Assembly (NCBI GenBank): GCA_938007995.1
Contig: CALLLW010000001.1
Location: forward strand, 40,621-104,620
Length of the DNA stretch: 64,000 nucleotides
Direction: 5' to 3'
Origin: an uncultured Granulosicoccaceae bacterium
GTDB taxonomy: Bacteria; Pseudomonadota; Gammaproteobacteria; Granulosicoccales; Granulosicoccaceae
Shown piece by piece: positions 55,477-64,000 of this stretch. Position 1 is the first letter of the stretch. Each line of letters begins with the position of its first letter. The notes beneath the pieces were generated by a model, which saw nothing but the letters and a program-made list of their open reading frames with translations, did no database searches and was not told the DNA's origin. The position numbers were made by a program, and so were the translations under genes.

Positions 55477-55778
55477 CAGGAGCTCTCCCGGTTCCGTAAA
55501 AGTTGCATGAGTGTAGTGTACTTCAAAGTCTGTTCAGACCAATCACTGTCTTGACCAATTCCCTGAATTTTCACAAATGATTACCGGCTTGACCGTCTGC
55601 TGCGCGTGACTCGGGCAGTGCGGCTTGCGTTTTCGCTGCAGGCAACTGCTCACGCATCTGTGCAGGCCGTTAATGTGACCGCTATTTCAGGCGCTTTGTC
55701 AGCGACTACACAGACGCTTATTTTGGCTGCAGATCTGGCACCGTCAGAAGTGACAGCAGGCAGCAGCCAGGGCGCAAC
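55477..55778. other. 302-base intergenic region with no supported gene
   Basis: Contains the upstream region of the acidic protein gene. A plus-strand frame beginning at 55606 is Ala/Thr/Ser-rich and runs into the antisense of the VUT gene; I do not regard it as real. No hairpin or promoter stands out. Confidence 0.5.
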
Positions 55779-56330
55779 TCAGGCTGGCACAATCCCACGC
55801 CTGGCATCGCTTTCTCTGATCAGCCATATGACTGGTATTGCCAGCAGCACCATCCATGTCTTGCCGATGATTTGCCCGGCAAGAAAGTCGAGACTTCCAA
55901 AAGCGAGCTGCAAAAAAACCACGCTATCAACGACCAAACCGACCAGACTACTGGCTACCACCGCCAGCACCAGACGTCGCTCCTGCAATGGTGTGTAGAC
56001 GGCAAAATCAGCCAGTTCAGCGAGCAAAAACGCAACCGTTGAGGCGACCACCAACTGTGGTGGTGCGAGCAGGTAAGACAACACAGCACCAACCCCGATT
56101 GCTACCAACGCCCAGCCCTTGCCCAGCCTGCGCTGTACCAGATCTCTCAGCACCAATGCCAGCCCGACCATTAGCACTCCACTCGGTGCCATGATACCGG
56201 GGGCGACCGGCAGTAGGCACGGCGAGTCCGGTGGACAGATCGTACCGACGTTGCCAAGCATCCAGTTAGCCACCGGAATACACAGAGTGAAGCCGATAAG
56301 GTAGATAAATCCTTCAGTAGTGCGATTCAT
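55779..56330 (-). CDS. VUT family transporter (queuosine-precursor-transporter type)
   Basis: Small membrane transporter of the VUT/YhhQ group, about 183 residues and six helices. Signatures are IPVANWMLG near the start, GVLMVGLALVLRDLVQRRLG (about residues 54-73), FLLAELADFAVYTPLQERR (about 103-121) and GLVVDSVVFLQLAFG (about 135). Relatives take up queuine precursors. ATG 56330 is chosen because the frame to 56468 adds 46 residues with no family resemblance and would reach into the choline dehydrogenase gene. Same strand as that gene, 31 bases after it, so perhaps co-transcribed. Confidence 0.82.
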   Translation of the reverse strand: MNRTTEGFIYLIGFTLCIPVANWMLGNVGTICPPDSPCLLPVAPGIMAPSGVLMVGLALVLRDLVQRRLGKGWALVAIGVGAVLSYLLAPPQLVVASTVAFLLAELADFAVYTPLQERRLVLAVVASSLVGLVVDSVVFLQLAFGSLDFLAGQIIGKTWMVLLAIPVIWLIRESDARRGIVPA

Positions 56331-56361
56331 GAAATTGAAACTATACAGTTGATCCGGGAGC

Positions 56362-58020
56362 CTAACGCTGCGAGTGCTGCCAGTCGGGATGTTGCCACGG
56401 TTGCAGCTGTGAAGGCGCAAGTGGTGGTCTGCCAAGAATGGCATCACTGGCTTTTTCAGCAGTGACAATCGTCGGCGCGTTAAGGTTGCCGTTTGTGATT
56501 CGTGGGAAAACCGAGCAGTCTACGACACGCAGCCCTTCAATGCCAACTACTCTGCAATCAGAATCAACGACTGTTGCCGGATTCTGCGGATCACCCATCC
56601 GACAAGTGCCGCACGGATGATAGGCGCTTTCAACATGCTGCCGGATAAATTCATCTATCTCTGCATCAGACTGCAGCGCATCGCCCGGCTGAATCTCAGC
56701 GCCTGCATAGGGCCTAAAAGCATCTTGCTGTAACAGCTCACGCGTTAACCGAACGCACTTTCGAAAGTCGCTCCAGTCTTTGTCAGTCGACATGTAATTA
56801 AATAGAATATTCGGCTTGTCGCGCGGGCTTGCTGAACTCAGACTGACACTGCCTCTGGAGTCAGAACGCATTGGCCCGACATGCATCTGAAATCCATGCG
56901 CTTTGGCAGCAGACTGGCCATCGTAGCGAATCGCTACCGGTAAAAAGTGATACTGAATATCAGGGTATGGCACCCCTGCATCACTTCTTATAAATGCTGC
57001 TGATTCAAACTGATTGCTCGCACCCAGACCCGATTTAAACAGTAACCAGCGGCCACCAATCAGACCTTTGGATAGCAGATTAAGCTTTGAATACAACGTG
57101 ATTGGCTGCTTGCAATTCACCTGAAAATAAAACTCGAGATGATCCTGCAGATTCTTACCCACCCCGGGTGTGTGCCGTACCACTGGTATACCATGCGACT
57201 TAAGCTCGGCAGAATCACCAATACCAGACAACATCAACAGCTTTGGCGAATTAATCGATGAAGCGCTGAGTATGACTTCCCTGCCGGCGTTGAGTATTGA
57301 AGTTTTACCCCGCTGTATTACCTCGACACCTGTGGCTTGATTGCCATCAAAAATAACTTTGCTGACCAGGCATCTTTTGATTGATAAATTCGATCGCTTC
57401 AACGCGGGGCGAAGGTACGCGTTTGCCGTTGACCACCGACGCCCACGATAAACGGTCTGCTCCATCGGCCCGAAGCCTTCCTGCTGTTGCCCGTTGTAAT
57501 CATCAGTAACCGGATAACCGGCTTGCTCACCCGCTTTTACAAAAGCATGAAACAGTGGATTGGTACGCGGCCCACGAGTCACATGCAACGGCCCGTCAAT
57601 ACCGCGCCAGCCTGCCTGCCCGCCATGCGAGGTTTCCATTTTCAGGTAATACGGCAGGACGTCAGCGTATGACCAGCCATCAGCACCGGATTCCTGCCAG
57701 TAATTAAAATCTCCGGCATTGCCACGCACGTAAACCATGCCGTTTATCGATGAAGACCCACCAATCACCTTGCCGCGCGGGCAGGCCATTTTGCGTCCCC
57801 CCAGATGCGGCTCCGGCAGAGTTTCAAAACCCCAGTCGTAACGCGCCATATTCATTGGATATGACAGCGCTGCCGGCATCTGGATAAACGGGCCGGCATC
57901 TGAACCGCCATGCTCCAGTACCAGCACCGAGTATTTGCCATTCTCCGACAGCCGGTTGGCCAGTACCGAGCCCGCAGAACCGGAACCGACAATCAGATAG
58001 TCCGCTGCGATATCAGTCAT
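56362..58020 (-). CDS. betA: Choline dehydrogenase (GMC oxidoreductase)
   Basis: FAD-dependent GMC oxidoreductase of 552 residues that oxidises choline to betaine aldehyde. The N-terminal site is [17 protein letters not shown] (about residues 8-24), with [20 protein letters not shown] (about 81-100). The BetA-like region is close to the E. coli protein as I remember it ([28 protein letters not shown]-type [15 protein letters not shown]), as is the active-site HPCGTCRMG (about 466-474). The betB and betI partners are absent from the window, so another alcohol substrate remains possible. Confidence 0.85.
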   Translation of the reverse strand: MTDIAADYLIVGSGSAGSVLANRLSENGKYSVLVLEHGGSDAGPFIQMPAALSYPMNMARYDWGFETLPEPHLGGRKMACPRGKVIGGSSSINGMVYVRGNAGDFNYWQESGADGWSYADVLPYYLKMETSHGGQAGWRGIDGPLHVTRGPRTNPLFHAFVKAGEQAGYPVTDDYNGQQQEGFGPMEQTVYRGRRWSTANAYLRPALKRSNLSIKRCLVSKVIFDGNQATGVEVIQRGKTSILNAGREVILSASSINSPKLLMLSGIGDSAELKSHGIPVVRHTPGVGKNLQDHLEFYFQVNCKQPITLYSKLNLLSKGLIGGRWLLFKSGLGASNQFESAAFIRSDAGVPYPDIQYHFLPVAIRYDGQSAAKAHGFQMHVGPMRSDSRGSVSLSSASPRDKPNILFNYMSTDKDWSDFRKCVRLTRELLQQDAFRPYAGAEIQPGDALQSDAEIDEFIRQHVESAYHPCGTCRMGDPQNPATVVDSDCRVVGIEGLRVVDCSVFPRITNGNLNAPTIVTAEKASDAILGRPPLAPSQLQPWQHPDWQHSQR

Positions 58021-58151
58021 TTCGCGCTGTACTCATTGAGATTAATGTCTTTTTCGAAATGCTTGAAGCTCATGGTTACCCGACTCACTATCCAGTTGCC
58101 ACAGTCAGTTGTAGCCACCTGCAATATACGTAAAAGCCTTTGCACATCATT

Positions 58152-58163
58152 GCGCAATTGCGC
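58152..58163. promoter_or_regulatory. Perfect 12-bp palindrome upstream of the leu leader
   Basis: GCGCAATTGCGC is fully self-complementary and lies between the divergent choline dehydrogenase and leucine genes, about 110 bases before the leader peptide start. It may be a repressor or nucleoid-protein site; no other evidence. Confidence 0.3.
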
Positions 58164-58273
58164 CGGTTACGCCGCAGGCAAGTGCGCGGTGACTGCCAAC
58201 TTTAGACAAACTGGTAACACAAGATGATTACCGGACGCTTGACGCAATCGCAATCCCGACATACCCTCCGTGT

Positions 58274-58321
58274 ATGTCCTACACCCACCAGCTACTACTC
58301 CTTACCAACCCGGCGGCCTGA
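58274..58321 (+). CDS. leuL: Leucine leader peptide (attenuator) of leuA
   Basis: A 15-codon frame reads MSYTHQLLLLTNPAA and then TGA. Its four consecutive Leu codons (CTA, CTA, CTC, CTT) at 58292-58303 are non-preferred ones, the classic design of a leucine attenuator. It lies 300 bases before leuA on the same strand. No Shine-Dalgarno sequence is visible; a TTGACG hexamer at 58239-58244 could be a -35, which would place the transcript start near the ATG. When leucyl-tRNA is scarce the ribosome would stall on the Leu codons and change downstream RNA folding. Confidence 0.7.
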   Translation: MSYTHQLLLLTNPAA

Positions 58322-58410
58322 GGCTTCCGGGAGCATTACTCACGCGTCTCCCCGACGCATCGAAAAGTAAATACACCGTCGACACTTTCAGGCTCTGCAC
58401 CCGCCGACGG
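58309..58410 (+). promoter_or_regulatory. Structured leader RNA downstream of leucine codons
   Basis: Three possible stems: H1 58309-58331 (CCCGG, then GCC/GGC around the leader stop codon, closing with CCGGG), H2 58344-58358 (GCGTC/GACGC) and H3 pairing CCGTCG (58376-58381) with CGACGG (58405-58410). H1 encloses the leader TGA, so ribosome position would affect it. No stem is followed by a T-run, so termination may need Rho or a structure I did not see. Confidence 0.4.
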
Positions 58411-58440
58411 TTGCGGTAAGGCAAAAGCAAGGTAAGAGAC

Positions 58441-58605
58441 ATGAACATCTACGCACCATCAACCCCCCCGACTCCATCCGTTGCAACACCCAGTTTCTCC
58501 GGTCTTTCTGCGCTGACTGACTTCTTGTCGCACGTTTCTGATCTGCTCATCGTAAACACCAGAGTCGACATGATTTGCAGAACAACTACCAGTTTCGATC
58601 AATAA
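58441..58605 (+). CDS. Possible 54-residue small protein between leu leader and leuA
   Basis: An ATG-started frame of 54 codons with AAGG eight to nine bases upstream ends 12 bases before the leuA GTG. The product begins MNIYAPSTPPTPSVATPSF and is Pro/Ser/Thr-rich at the N-terminus with a mildly hydrophobic middle (LTDFLSHVSDLLIV). No family recognised. It may be translated as a coupling peptide for leuA or be a chance frame in a long leader. Confidence 0.35.
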   Translation: MNIYAPSTPPTPSVATPSFSGLSALTDFLSHVSDLLIVNTRVDMICRTTTSFDQ

Positions 58606-60360
<1,755 letters not shown>

Positions 60361-60365
60361 CGATA

Positions 60366-60416
60366 AACGCTCCACCACTGTAACTTGCTACCGGTGACGA
60401 CCAGTGGTGGAGCGTT
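60366..60416. terminator. Long inverted repeat after leuA
   Basis: AACGCTCCACCACTG (60366-60380) is perfectly repeated in inverted form at 60402-60416 with a 21-base loop. It sits between convergent leuA and the PrcB-type lipoprotein gene and probably ends both transcripts, though no T-run follows. Confidence 0.6.
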
Positions 60417-60468
60417 CAGTCGTACTGCGACTGCTGTGCTTTGATGAAAAGCGTTTTACGTTACTTAG

Positions 60469-61269
60469 TCAGCAGTCTTCTATTATTTGTCTTTCAAAGA
60501 TCTCAATCGGTTTTCTGCTCGGCACAACGATAAACTCGAACGGGTGACTTCTGCCTTCCCGGGTTTCGCAGCCCGGTCCGGGAACTGACTGTACGACGGT
60601 GACAACAACTTTATCGTCCAGCTCTTCTAAGTCTGTCGCGCCAATCTTGTAGCCGCCGGTTGGTTTCTCACCTGCAGAGGAGACCAGTACCTGCGATGTA
60701 TTAAAATCCACCTCTTTGGTTGACTCAATGCTGTGCCGGCCTAGCTCAGAACGATAAATCGACAGGGTCTGAAGTGCTCTGAAGTTTTTACCATTATCAA
60801 TATCAAAAGGGTTGTAGTTGGCTTTGTGCAGCACTTCAAAAGTCGGCCTGGGTGGCGCTGACGGAATTTGCTGAGCACTGGAAGCCAGAGTCCTGCCGGG
60901 TGCCGGATTATTACTATTAGCGTTGTTGTTCGCTGAACTGTTGGATGCAGCAGTGCCAGCCACCGTGCCTGCGATCGCGCCAGCGACTGCACCGGCTTCT
61001 GATCCAAGCTCTTCATCCGCAGCACCAGCGGCGGCGGCACTAGCAGCAACGCTGGCCGCAGCGTTAGATGCCGTATTGCCAGAGGTATCTGCGGCAGCAG
61101 TAGCAGCATTGTTTCGCTGAACTGCCGGTCCAGTGCTTACCGGTGCAGGCGTGGGTAACACCGGTTGATTAATCTCGCGCGGAAGTTCGGGCAAGGGTCT
61201 TGCGCAACCGGCCAACATTACAGTTGCAGCAGCCACGCAAAACGGCTTTAGCAGGGCATTTGAATTCAT
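60469..61269 (-). CDS. Lipoprotein with Ala-rich glycine-zipper region and PrcB-like C-terminal domain
   Basis: 266 residues. A lipoprotein signal with lipobox LAGC (Cys22) anchors it in a membrane. Residues 25-135 are low-complexity, Pro then Ala/Asn/Ser-rich, including a glycine-zipper-like AGAVAGAIAGTVAGTAAS. The C-terminal part (about 185-266) matches the PrcB_C type: SAGEKPTGGYKIGATDLEEL, then VVVTVVQSVPGPGC and PFEFIVVPSRKP. PrcB proteins accompany or inhibit extracellular proteases. Cys residues in GPGCETREG and the terminal EDC could form a disulfide. No protease gene is adjacent. Confidence 0.72.
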   Translation of the reverse strand: MNSNALLKPFCVAAATVMLAGCARPLPELPREINQPVLPTPAPVSTGPAVQRNNAATAAADTSGNTASNAAASVAASAAAAGAADEELGSEAGAVAGAIAGTVAGTAASNSSANNNANSNNPAPGRTLASSAQQIPSAPPRPTFEVLHKANYNPFDIDNGKNFRALQTLSIYRSELGRHSIESTKEVDFNTSQVLVSSAGEKPTGGYKIGATDLEELDDKVVVTVVQSVPGPGCETREGRSHPFEFIVVPSRKPIEIFERQIIEDC

Positions 61270-61388
61270 GTCAGGAAAAAGATCCAGATCGGTTTAAAAA
61301 GGCATATACACAGGTGCTTATTCAGCTTGGTAACCTGCGCAAAATAATCATAATACGTATGATAGCACCGGATACCGAGACTTCACGT

Positions 61389-62201
61389 ATGAATGCTGAT
61401 TTTACAATCGCTGTTCTGCAACATGTGCCTGTGCCGGGTGACATCACCGCAGCGCTGCAGCGCCTGGAAACAACTGCAGCACAAGCAGCTGCTGATGGTT
61501 GTGAGTTATTGCAGGTGCCGGAATGCAGTATCACCGGCTACAATCAACCGCTGGCTGCGATGCAACAAACAGCGTTACAGGCAAACAGCGAGACAACCCG
61601 CGCGATTGCAGAAATCGCCCGTCGTCATCACATTGCTATCAGCTACGGTTTTGCTGAAGCAGCAGGTAGTCAATTTTACAACTGCGTGCAGATTGTTGAC
61701 GCTGCCGGCGATGTGATTGCGGCTTATCGCAAGACGCACCTCTGGGGTGAGCTCGATCGCACCCTGTTTTCAGCAGGTGAAACGCTGGCACCCGTGGTTG
61801 AGCTGAACGGCTGGAAGATCGGCTTGTTGATCTGCTATGACATCGAATTTCCCGAAACCGTCCGAACACTGGCCTTGCAGGGTGCAGAGTTAATCCTGGT
61901 ACCAACCGGGTTAATGCAACCATGGCGAGACATTGCCGAAAGAGTGGTACCCATCAGAGCTTACGAAAATCAGCTCTACATTGCCTACAGCAACTACTGC
62001 GGTGATGAAGGCGACCTCAGTTATGAAGGCAGAAGCTGTATTGCCGGACCGGACGGTGCCGATCTCGATCGTGCAGATCAATCCCCTGCACTGCTAACTG
62101 CCACGCTCAGCAAGCGGGCAATAGTGGAATGCAGACAGGCTTTACCGTATCACCAGGACAGACGCCCGGAACTCTATACCGACGTGGCAGCTCAACAATG
62201 A
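61389..62201 (+). CDS. davA: 5-aminopentanamidase (delta-aminovaleramidase), nitrilase superfamily
   Basis: Carbon-nitrogen hydrolase of 270 residues that turns 5-aminopentanamide into 5-aminovalerate. The Glu-Lys-Cys triad can be seen in LQVPECSITGYN (about residue 41), YRKTHLWGELDRTLFSAGE (about 113) and GLLICYDIEFPE (about 147). The region GWKIGLLICYDIEFPETVRTLALQGAELILVPT is very close to Pseudomonas DavA as I remember it. Start at ATG 61389 (GAG nine bases upstream); ATG 61359 or longer forms would overlap the divergent lipoprotein gene. Its stop overlaps the davB start. Confidence 0.87.
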   Translation: MNADFTIAVLQHVPVPGDITAALQRLETTAAQAAADGCELLQVPECSITGYNQPLAAMQQTALQANSETTRAIAEIARRHHIAISYGFAEAAGSQFYNCVQIVDAAGDVIAAYRKTHLWGELDRTLFSAGETLAPVVELNGWKIGLLICYDIEFPETVRTLALQGAELILVPTGLMQPWRDIAERVVPIRAYENQLYIAYSNYCGDEGDLSYEGRSCIAGPDGADLDRADQSPALLTATLSKRAIVECRQALPYHQDRRPELYTDVAAQQ

Positions 62202-63853
62202 CAGAAAAACCTGTCACGATATTCGGACCGGACTTTCCGTTCGCCTACGACAACTGGCTACAACATCCTGATGGCATTGGCAGTTTGCCGGCAAACATGC
62301 ACGGCACCGAGATCGCTGTGATCGGCGCCGGTGTATCCGGTATGGTTGCCGCTTTCGAGTTAATGAAGCTCGGACTAAAGCCAGTGATCTATGAGACTGG
62401 TCGTATGGGCGGCAGACTGCGCTCGGAGCAGTTTGAAAATGCCACCGGCGTAGTCGCCGAACTCGGCGGCATGAGATTTCCGAAATCAGGCACCACCTTT
62501 AACCACTATGCCAGTTTGCTAGAGCTTGAAACCAAACCGTTTCCAAACCCGTTAACCAGCGCTGCAGAAAGCACTGTGATAGATCTGGCCGGTGTTAAGA
62601 CCTATGCAGAATCCGCCGAAGACTTGCCTCCGATTTACAAAGAGGTTTCAGATGCATGGAATCACGCGCTCGACAATGGAGCACACTTTTCGCAAATACA
62701 AACTGCGATCAAAGAACGCGATGTTAGTAGCCTGAAGCAATTGTGGAATCAACTGGTCCACGAATGGGATGACCGCACCTTCTACGACTTTATCGCGACA
62801 TCACCGGCATTTAAAAAACTCAGCTTCAGACACAGAGAGATTTTCGGCCAGGTGGGCTTTGGCACCGGAGGCTGGGACTCGGACTTTAGAAACTCGATGC
62901 TCGAAATCCTAAGAGTGGTACTTACTGATTGCGACAATAATCAGGAGCTCATTGCCAGCGGTGCAGAATCACTGCCACGGGGTTTATGGAATCATCACAG
63001 CAACAATGCCGCACACTGGGAATCCGGTATCAGTCTGTCTAAGCTGCATGATGGTGCTACTCGACCCGGAGTTACCGGGTTAACAAAGACTGAGAACAAC
63101 ACCATCCTTGTGACTGACCAATACAACAATCAACGTGAGTATGCAGCGGTGGTGGCGACCTGTCAGAGTTGGTTACTCACCACCAGCATAAAAACTCAGG
63201 AATCTCTGTTTTCACAAGACCTGTGGATGGCGCTTGATCGCACCAGCTATATGCAGTCTTCAAAAACATTTGTCATGGTTGACCGACCTTTCTGGAAAGA
63301 CCGGGATCCGAAAACAGGTCAGCAACTGATGAGTATGACCCTGACCGACCGGTTAACCAGAGGCACCTACCTGTTTGATAATGGCCCGGATAAACCAGCT
63401 GTTATTTGCCTTACCTATAGCTGGATGGCAGATGCATTGAAGATGCTGCCTTTACCGGTTGAACGCCGTGTAGAACTGGCACTTGATGCATTAGGCAAGA
63501 TCTACCCGAACTTGAATATCAAACAGCACATCATTGGCAAACCAATCACCATATCGTGGGAAGCAGACCCGAACTTTCTCGGTGCATTCAAAGGTGCGCT
63601 ACCGGGCCACTACCGCTATAACCGTCGTATGTATTGTCACTTCATGCAGCAGGACATGCCACCACAGGAACAGGGGATTTTTATCGCAGGTGATGATGTG
63701 TCGTGGACACCCGGCTGGGCTGAAGGTGCTGTACAAACCGCGCTGAATGCCGTGTGGGGGGTGATGGCTCATCTCGGTGGTCAGTCACACGGAAACAACC
63801 CGGGCCCCGGGGATCTGTTCGATGAGTTACAGCCGCTGGATCTTGACGCGTAG
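62198..63853 (+). CDS. davB: Lysine 2-monooxygenase
   Basis: FAD amine oxidase-fold enzyme of 551 residues that converts L-lysine, oxygen to 5-aminopentanamide, carbon dioxide and water. The FAD site is IAVIGAGVSGMVAAFELMKLG (about residues 38-58), with AELGGMRFPKSG and the C-terminal FIAGDDVSWTPGWAEGAVQTALNAVWG (about 490-516). The first residues VTIFGPDFPFAYDNWLQHP match Pseudomonas DavB. ATG 62198 overlaps the davA stop (ATGA). The later pathway genes davT and davD are not in the window. It is followed by an IS630 remnant. Confidence 0.93.
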   Translation: MTEKPVTIFGPDFPFAYDNWLQHPDGIGSLPANMHGTEIAVIGAGVSGMVAAFELMKLGLKPVIYETGRMGGRLRSEQFENATGVVAELGGMRFPKSGTTFNHYASLLELETKPFPNPLTSAAESTVIDLAGVKTYAESAEDLPPIYKEVSDAWNHALDNGAHFSQIQTAIKERDVSSLKQLWNQLVHEWDDRTFYDFIATSPAFKKLSFRHREIFGQVGFGTGGWDSDFRNSMLEILRVVLTDCDNNQELIASGAESLPRGLWNHHSNNAAHWESGISLSKLHDGATRPGVTGLTKTENNTILVTDQYNNQREYAAVVATCQSWLLTTSIKTQESLFSQDLWMALDRTSYMQSSKTFVMVDRPFWKDRDPKTGQQLMSMTLTDRLTRGTYLFDNGPDKPAVICLTYSWMADALKMLPLPVERRVELALDALGKIYPNLNIKQHIIGKPITISWEADPNFLGAFKGALPGHYRYNRRMYCHFMQQDMPPQEQGIFIAGDDVSWTPGWAEGAVQTALNAVWGVMAHLGGQSHGNNPGPGDLFDELQPLDLDA

Positions 63854-63874
63854 CGGGCCACTAGTGCTTTGGCA

Positions 63875-64000
63875 TTATTTAATTTTCGGATAGACGGATT
63901 TCAGTTTTGATCGGGCATCGTCGATTTTCATATGCCAGTCCACTCCACGCTGTTTGTCATTGGTAGCACTCGACCATGCCCGTATTTCTGTCTTGAGTGT
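63875..64000 (-). mobile_element. IS630-family transposase, C-terminal end (cut by window edge)
   Basis: The minus strand carries 41 codons to a TAA at 63875, running open to the right edge. The peptide has the IS630-type ending: LKTEIRAWSSATN, VDWHMKIDDARSKLKSVYP and final KIK, as in the DDE domain tail where W-x-DAR-KLK-YP is conserved. The 5' part lies outside, so it cannot be told whether the copy is intact. It lies 22 bases after davB and converges with it; no target-site duplication can be seen. Confidence 0.7.

Noticed and set aside
55606..55998. Plus-strand 130-codon frame rich in Ala and Thr
   Set aside because: Mostly antisense to the VUT transporter gene; no ribosome site or family resemblance.

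Overview
The window looks like chromosomal DNA of a free-living, probably marine, gammaproteobacterium. The pointers are HspQ, a YajD-type HNH protein, a long Pseudomonas-type isocitrate lyase, Pseudomonas-like lysine monooxygenase genes (davA-davB), and a leucine attenuator ahead of leuA. G+C looks close to 50 % by eye. Genes are dense, and most belong to uptake and breakdown of small organic nitrogen and carbon compounds. I saw no prophage, CRISPR array, rRNA or tRNA. The only mobile-element trace is the 3' end of an IS630-type transposase at the right edge.

Layout. 1-3136: end of a tripartite tricarboxylate transporter (TctB, TctA) and an AbrB-type membrane protein. 3158-7760: CoA and redox genes (DUF1932 dehydrogenase, crotonase, TPR protein, SDR, class III CoA-transferase). 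7958-9075: HNH protein and an XRE/DUF4019 regulator. 9146-16587: a tightly packed minus-strand operon with two DUF1185 paralogues, an UPF0280 protein, a 6-hydroxynicotinate-reductase-like Fe-S protein, a fused 2Fe-2S/molybdopterin hydroxylase and its FAD subunit, with an RND exporter upstream on the same strand. 19181-22674: small membrane protein, Asp/Glu racemase, aldo/keto reductase, nucleoside hydrolase, HspQ. 22792-28282: response-regulator diguanylate cyclase, then a glyoxylate-shunt locus (XRE regulator, a shortened malate-synthase-G-like protein, isocitrate lyase). 28365-35941: MATE exporter, GST, glycerate kinase, HSL-type hydrolase, FAD/Fe-S 2-hydroxyacid dehydrogenase. 36035-41188: complete Liv-type ABC transporter. 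42540-47690: heterotetrameric sarcosine oxidase soxBDAG. 47900-54242: M20 amidohydrolase, MBL hydrolase, ureohydrolase, hydrolase-OsmC fusion, secreted GH12-like protein. 54709-58020: acidic membrane-anchored protein, VUT transporter, choline dehydrogenase. 58274-60360: leucine leader peptide and leuA. 60469-64000: PrcB-type lipoprotein, davA, davB, IS630 remnant.

How the genes fit together. Choline dehydrogenase and sarcosine oxidase are both enzymes of choline/methylamine catabolism, although the intermediate steps are absent here. The Liv transporter, ureohydrolase, M20 amidohydrolase and davAB fit import and use of amino acids and amides. Isocitrate lyase supports growth on acetyl-CoA-yielding substrates, and its neighbouring regulator and palindromic sites suggest local control.

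Most unusual points: (1) a half-length protein between the regulator and isocitrate lyase that resembles malate synthase G but appears to have lost its catalytic residues; (2) the 7.4-kb molybdenum-hydroxylase/Fe-S reductase operon with paired DUF1185 genes, whose substrate is unknown; (3) a 15-codon leucine leader peptide with four consecutive Leu codons; (4) a GH12-like protein with four Gly-Trp-Glu-Asn repeats; (5) an SDR and a crotonase with substituted catalytic residues. Family assignments come from recognising motifs by eye; no database search was run.
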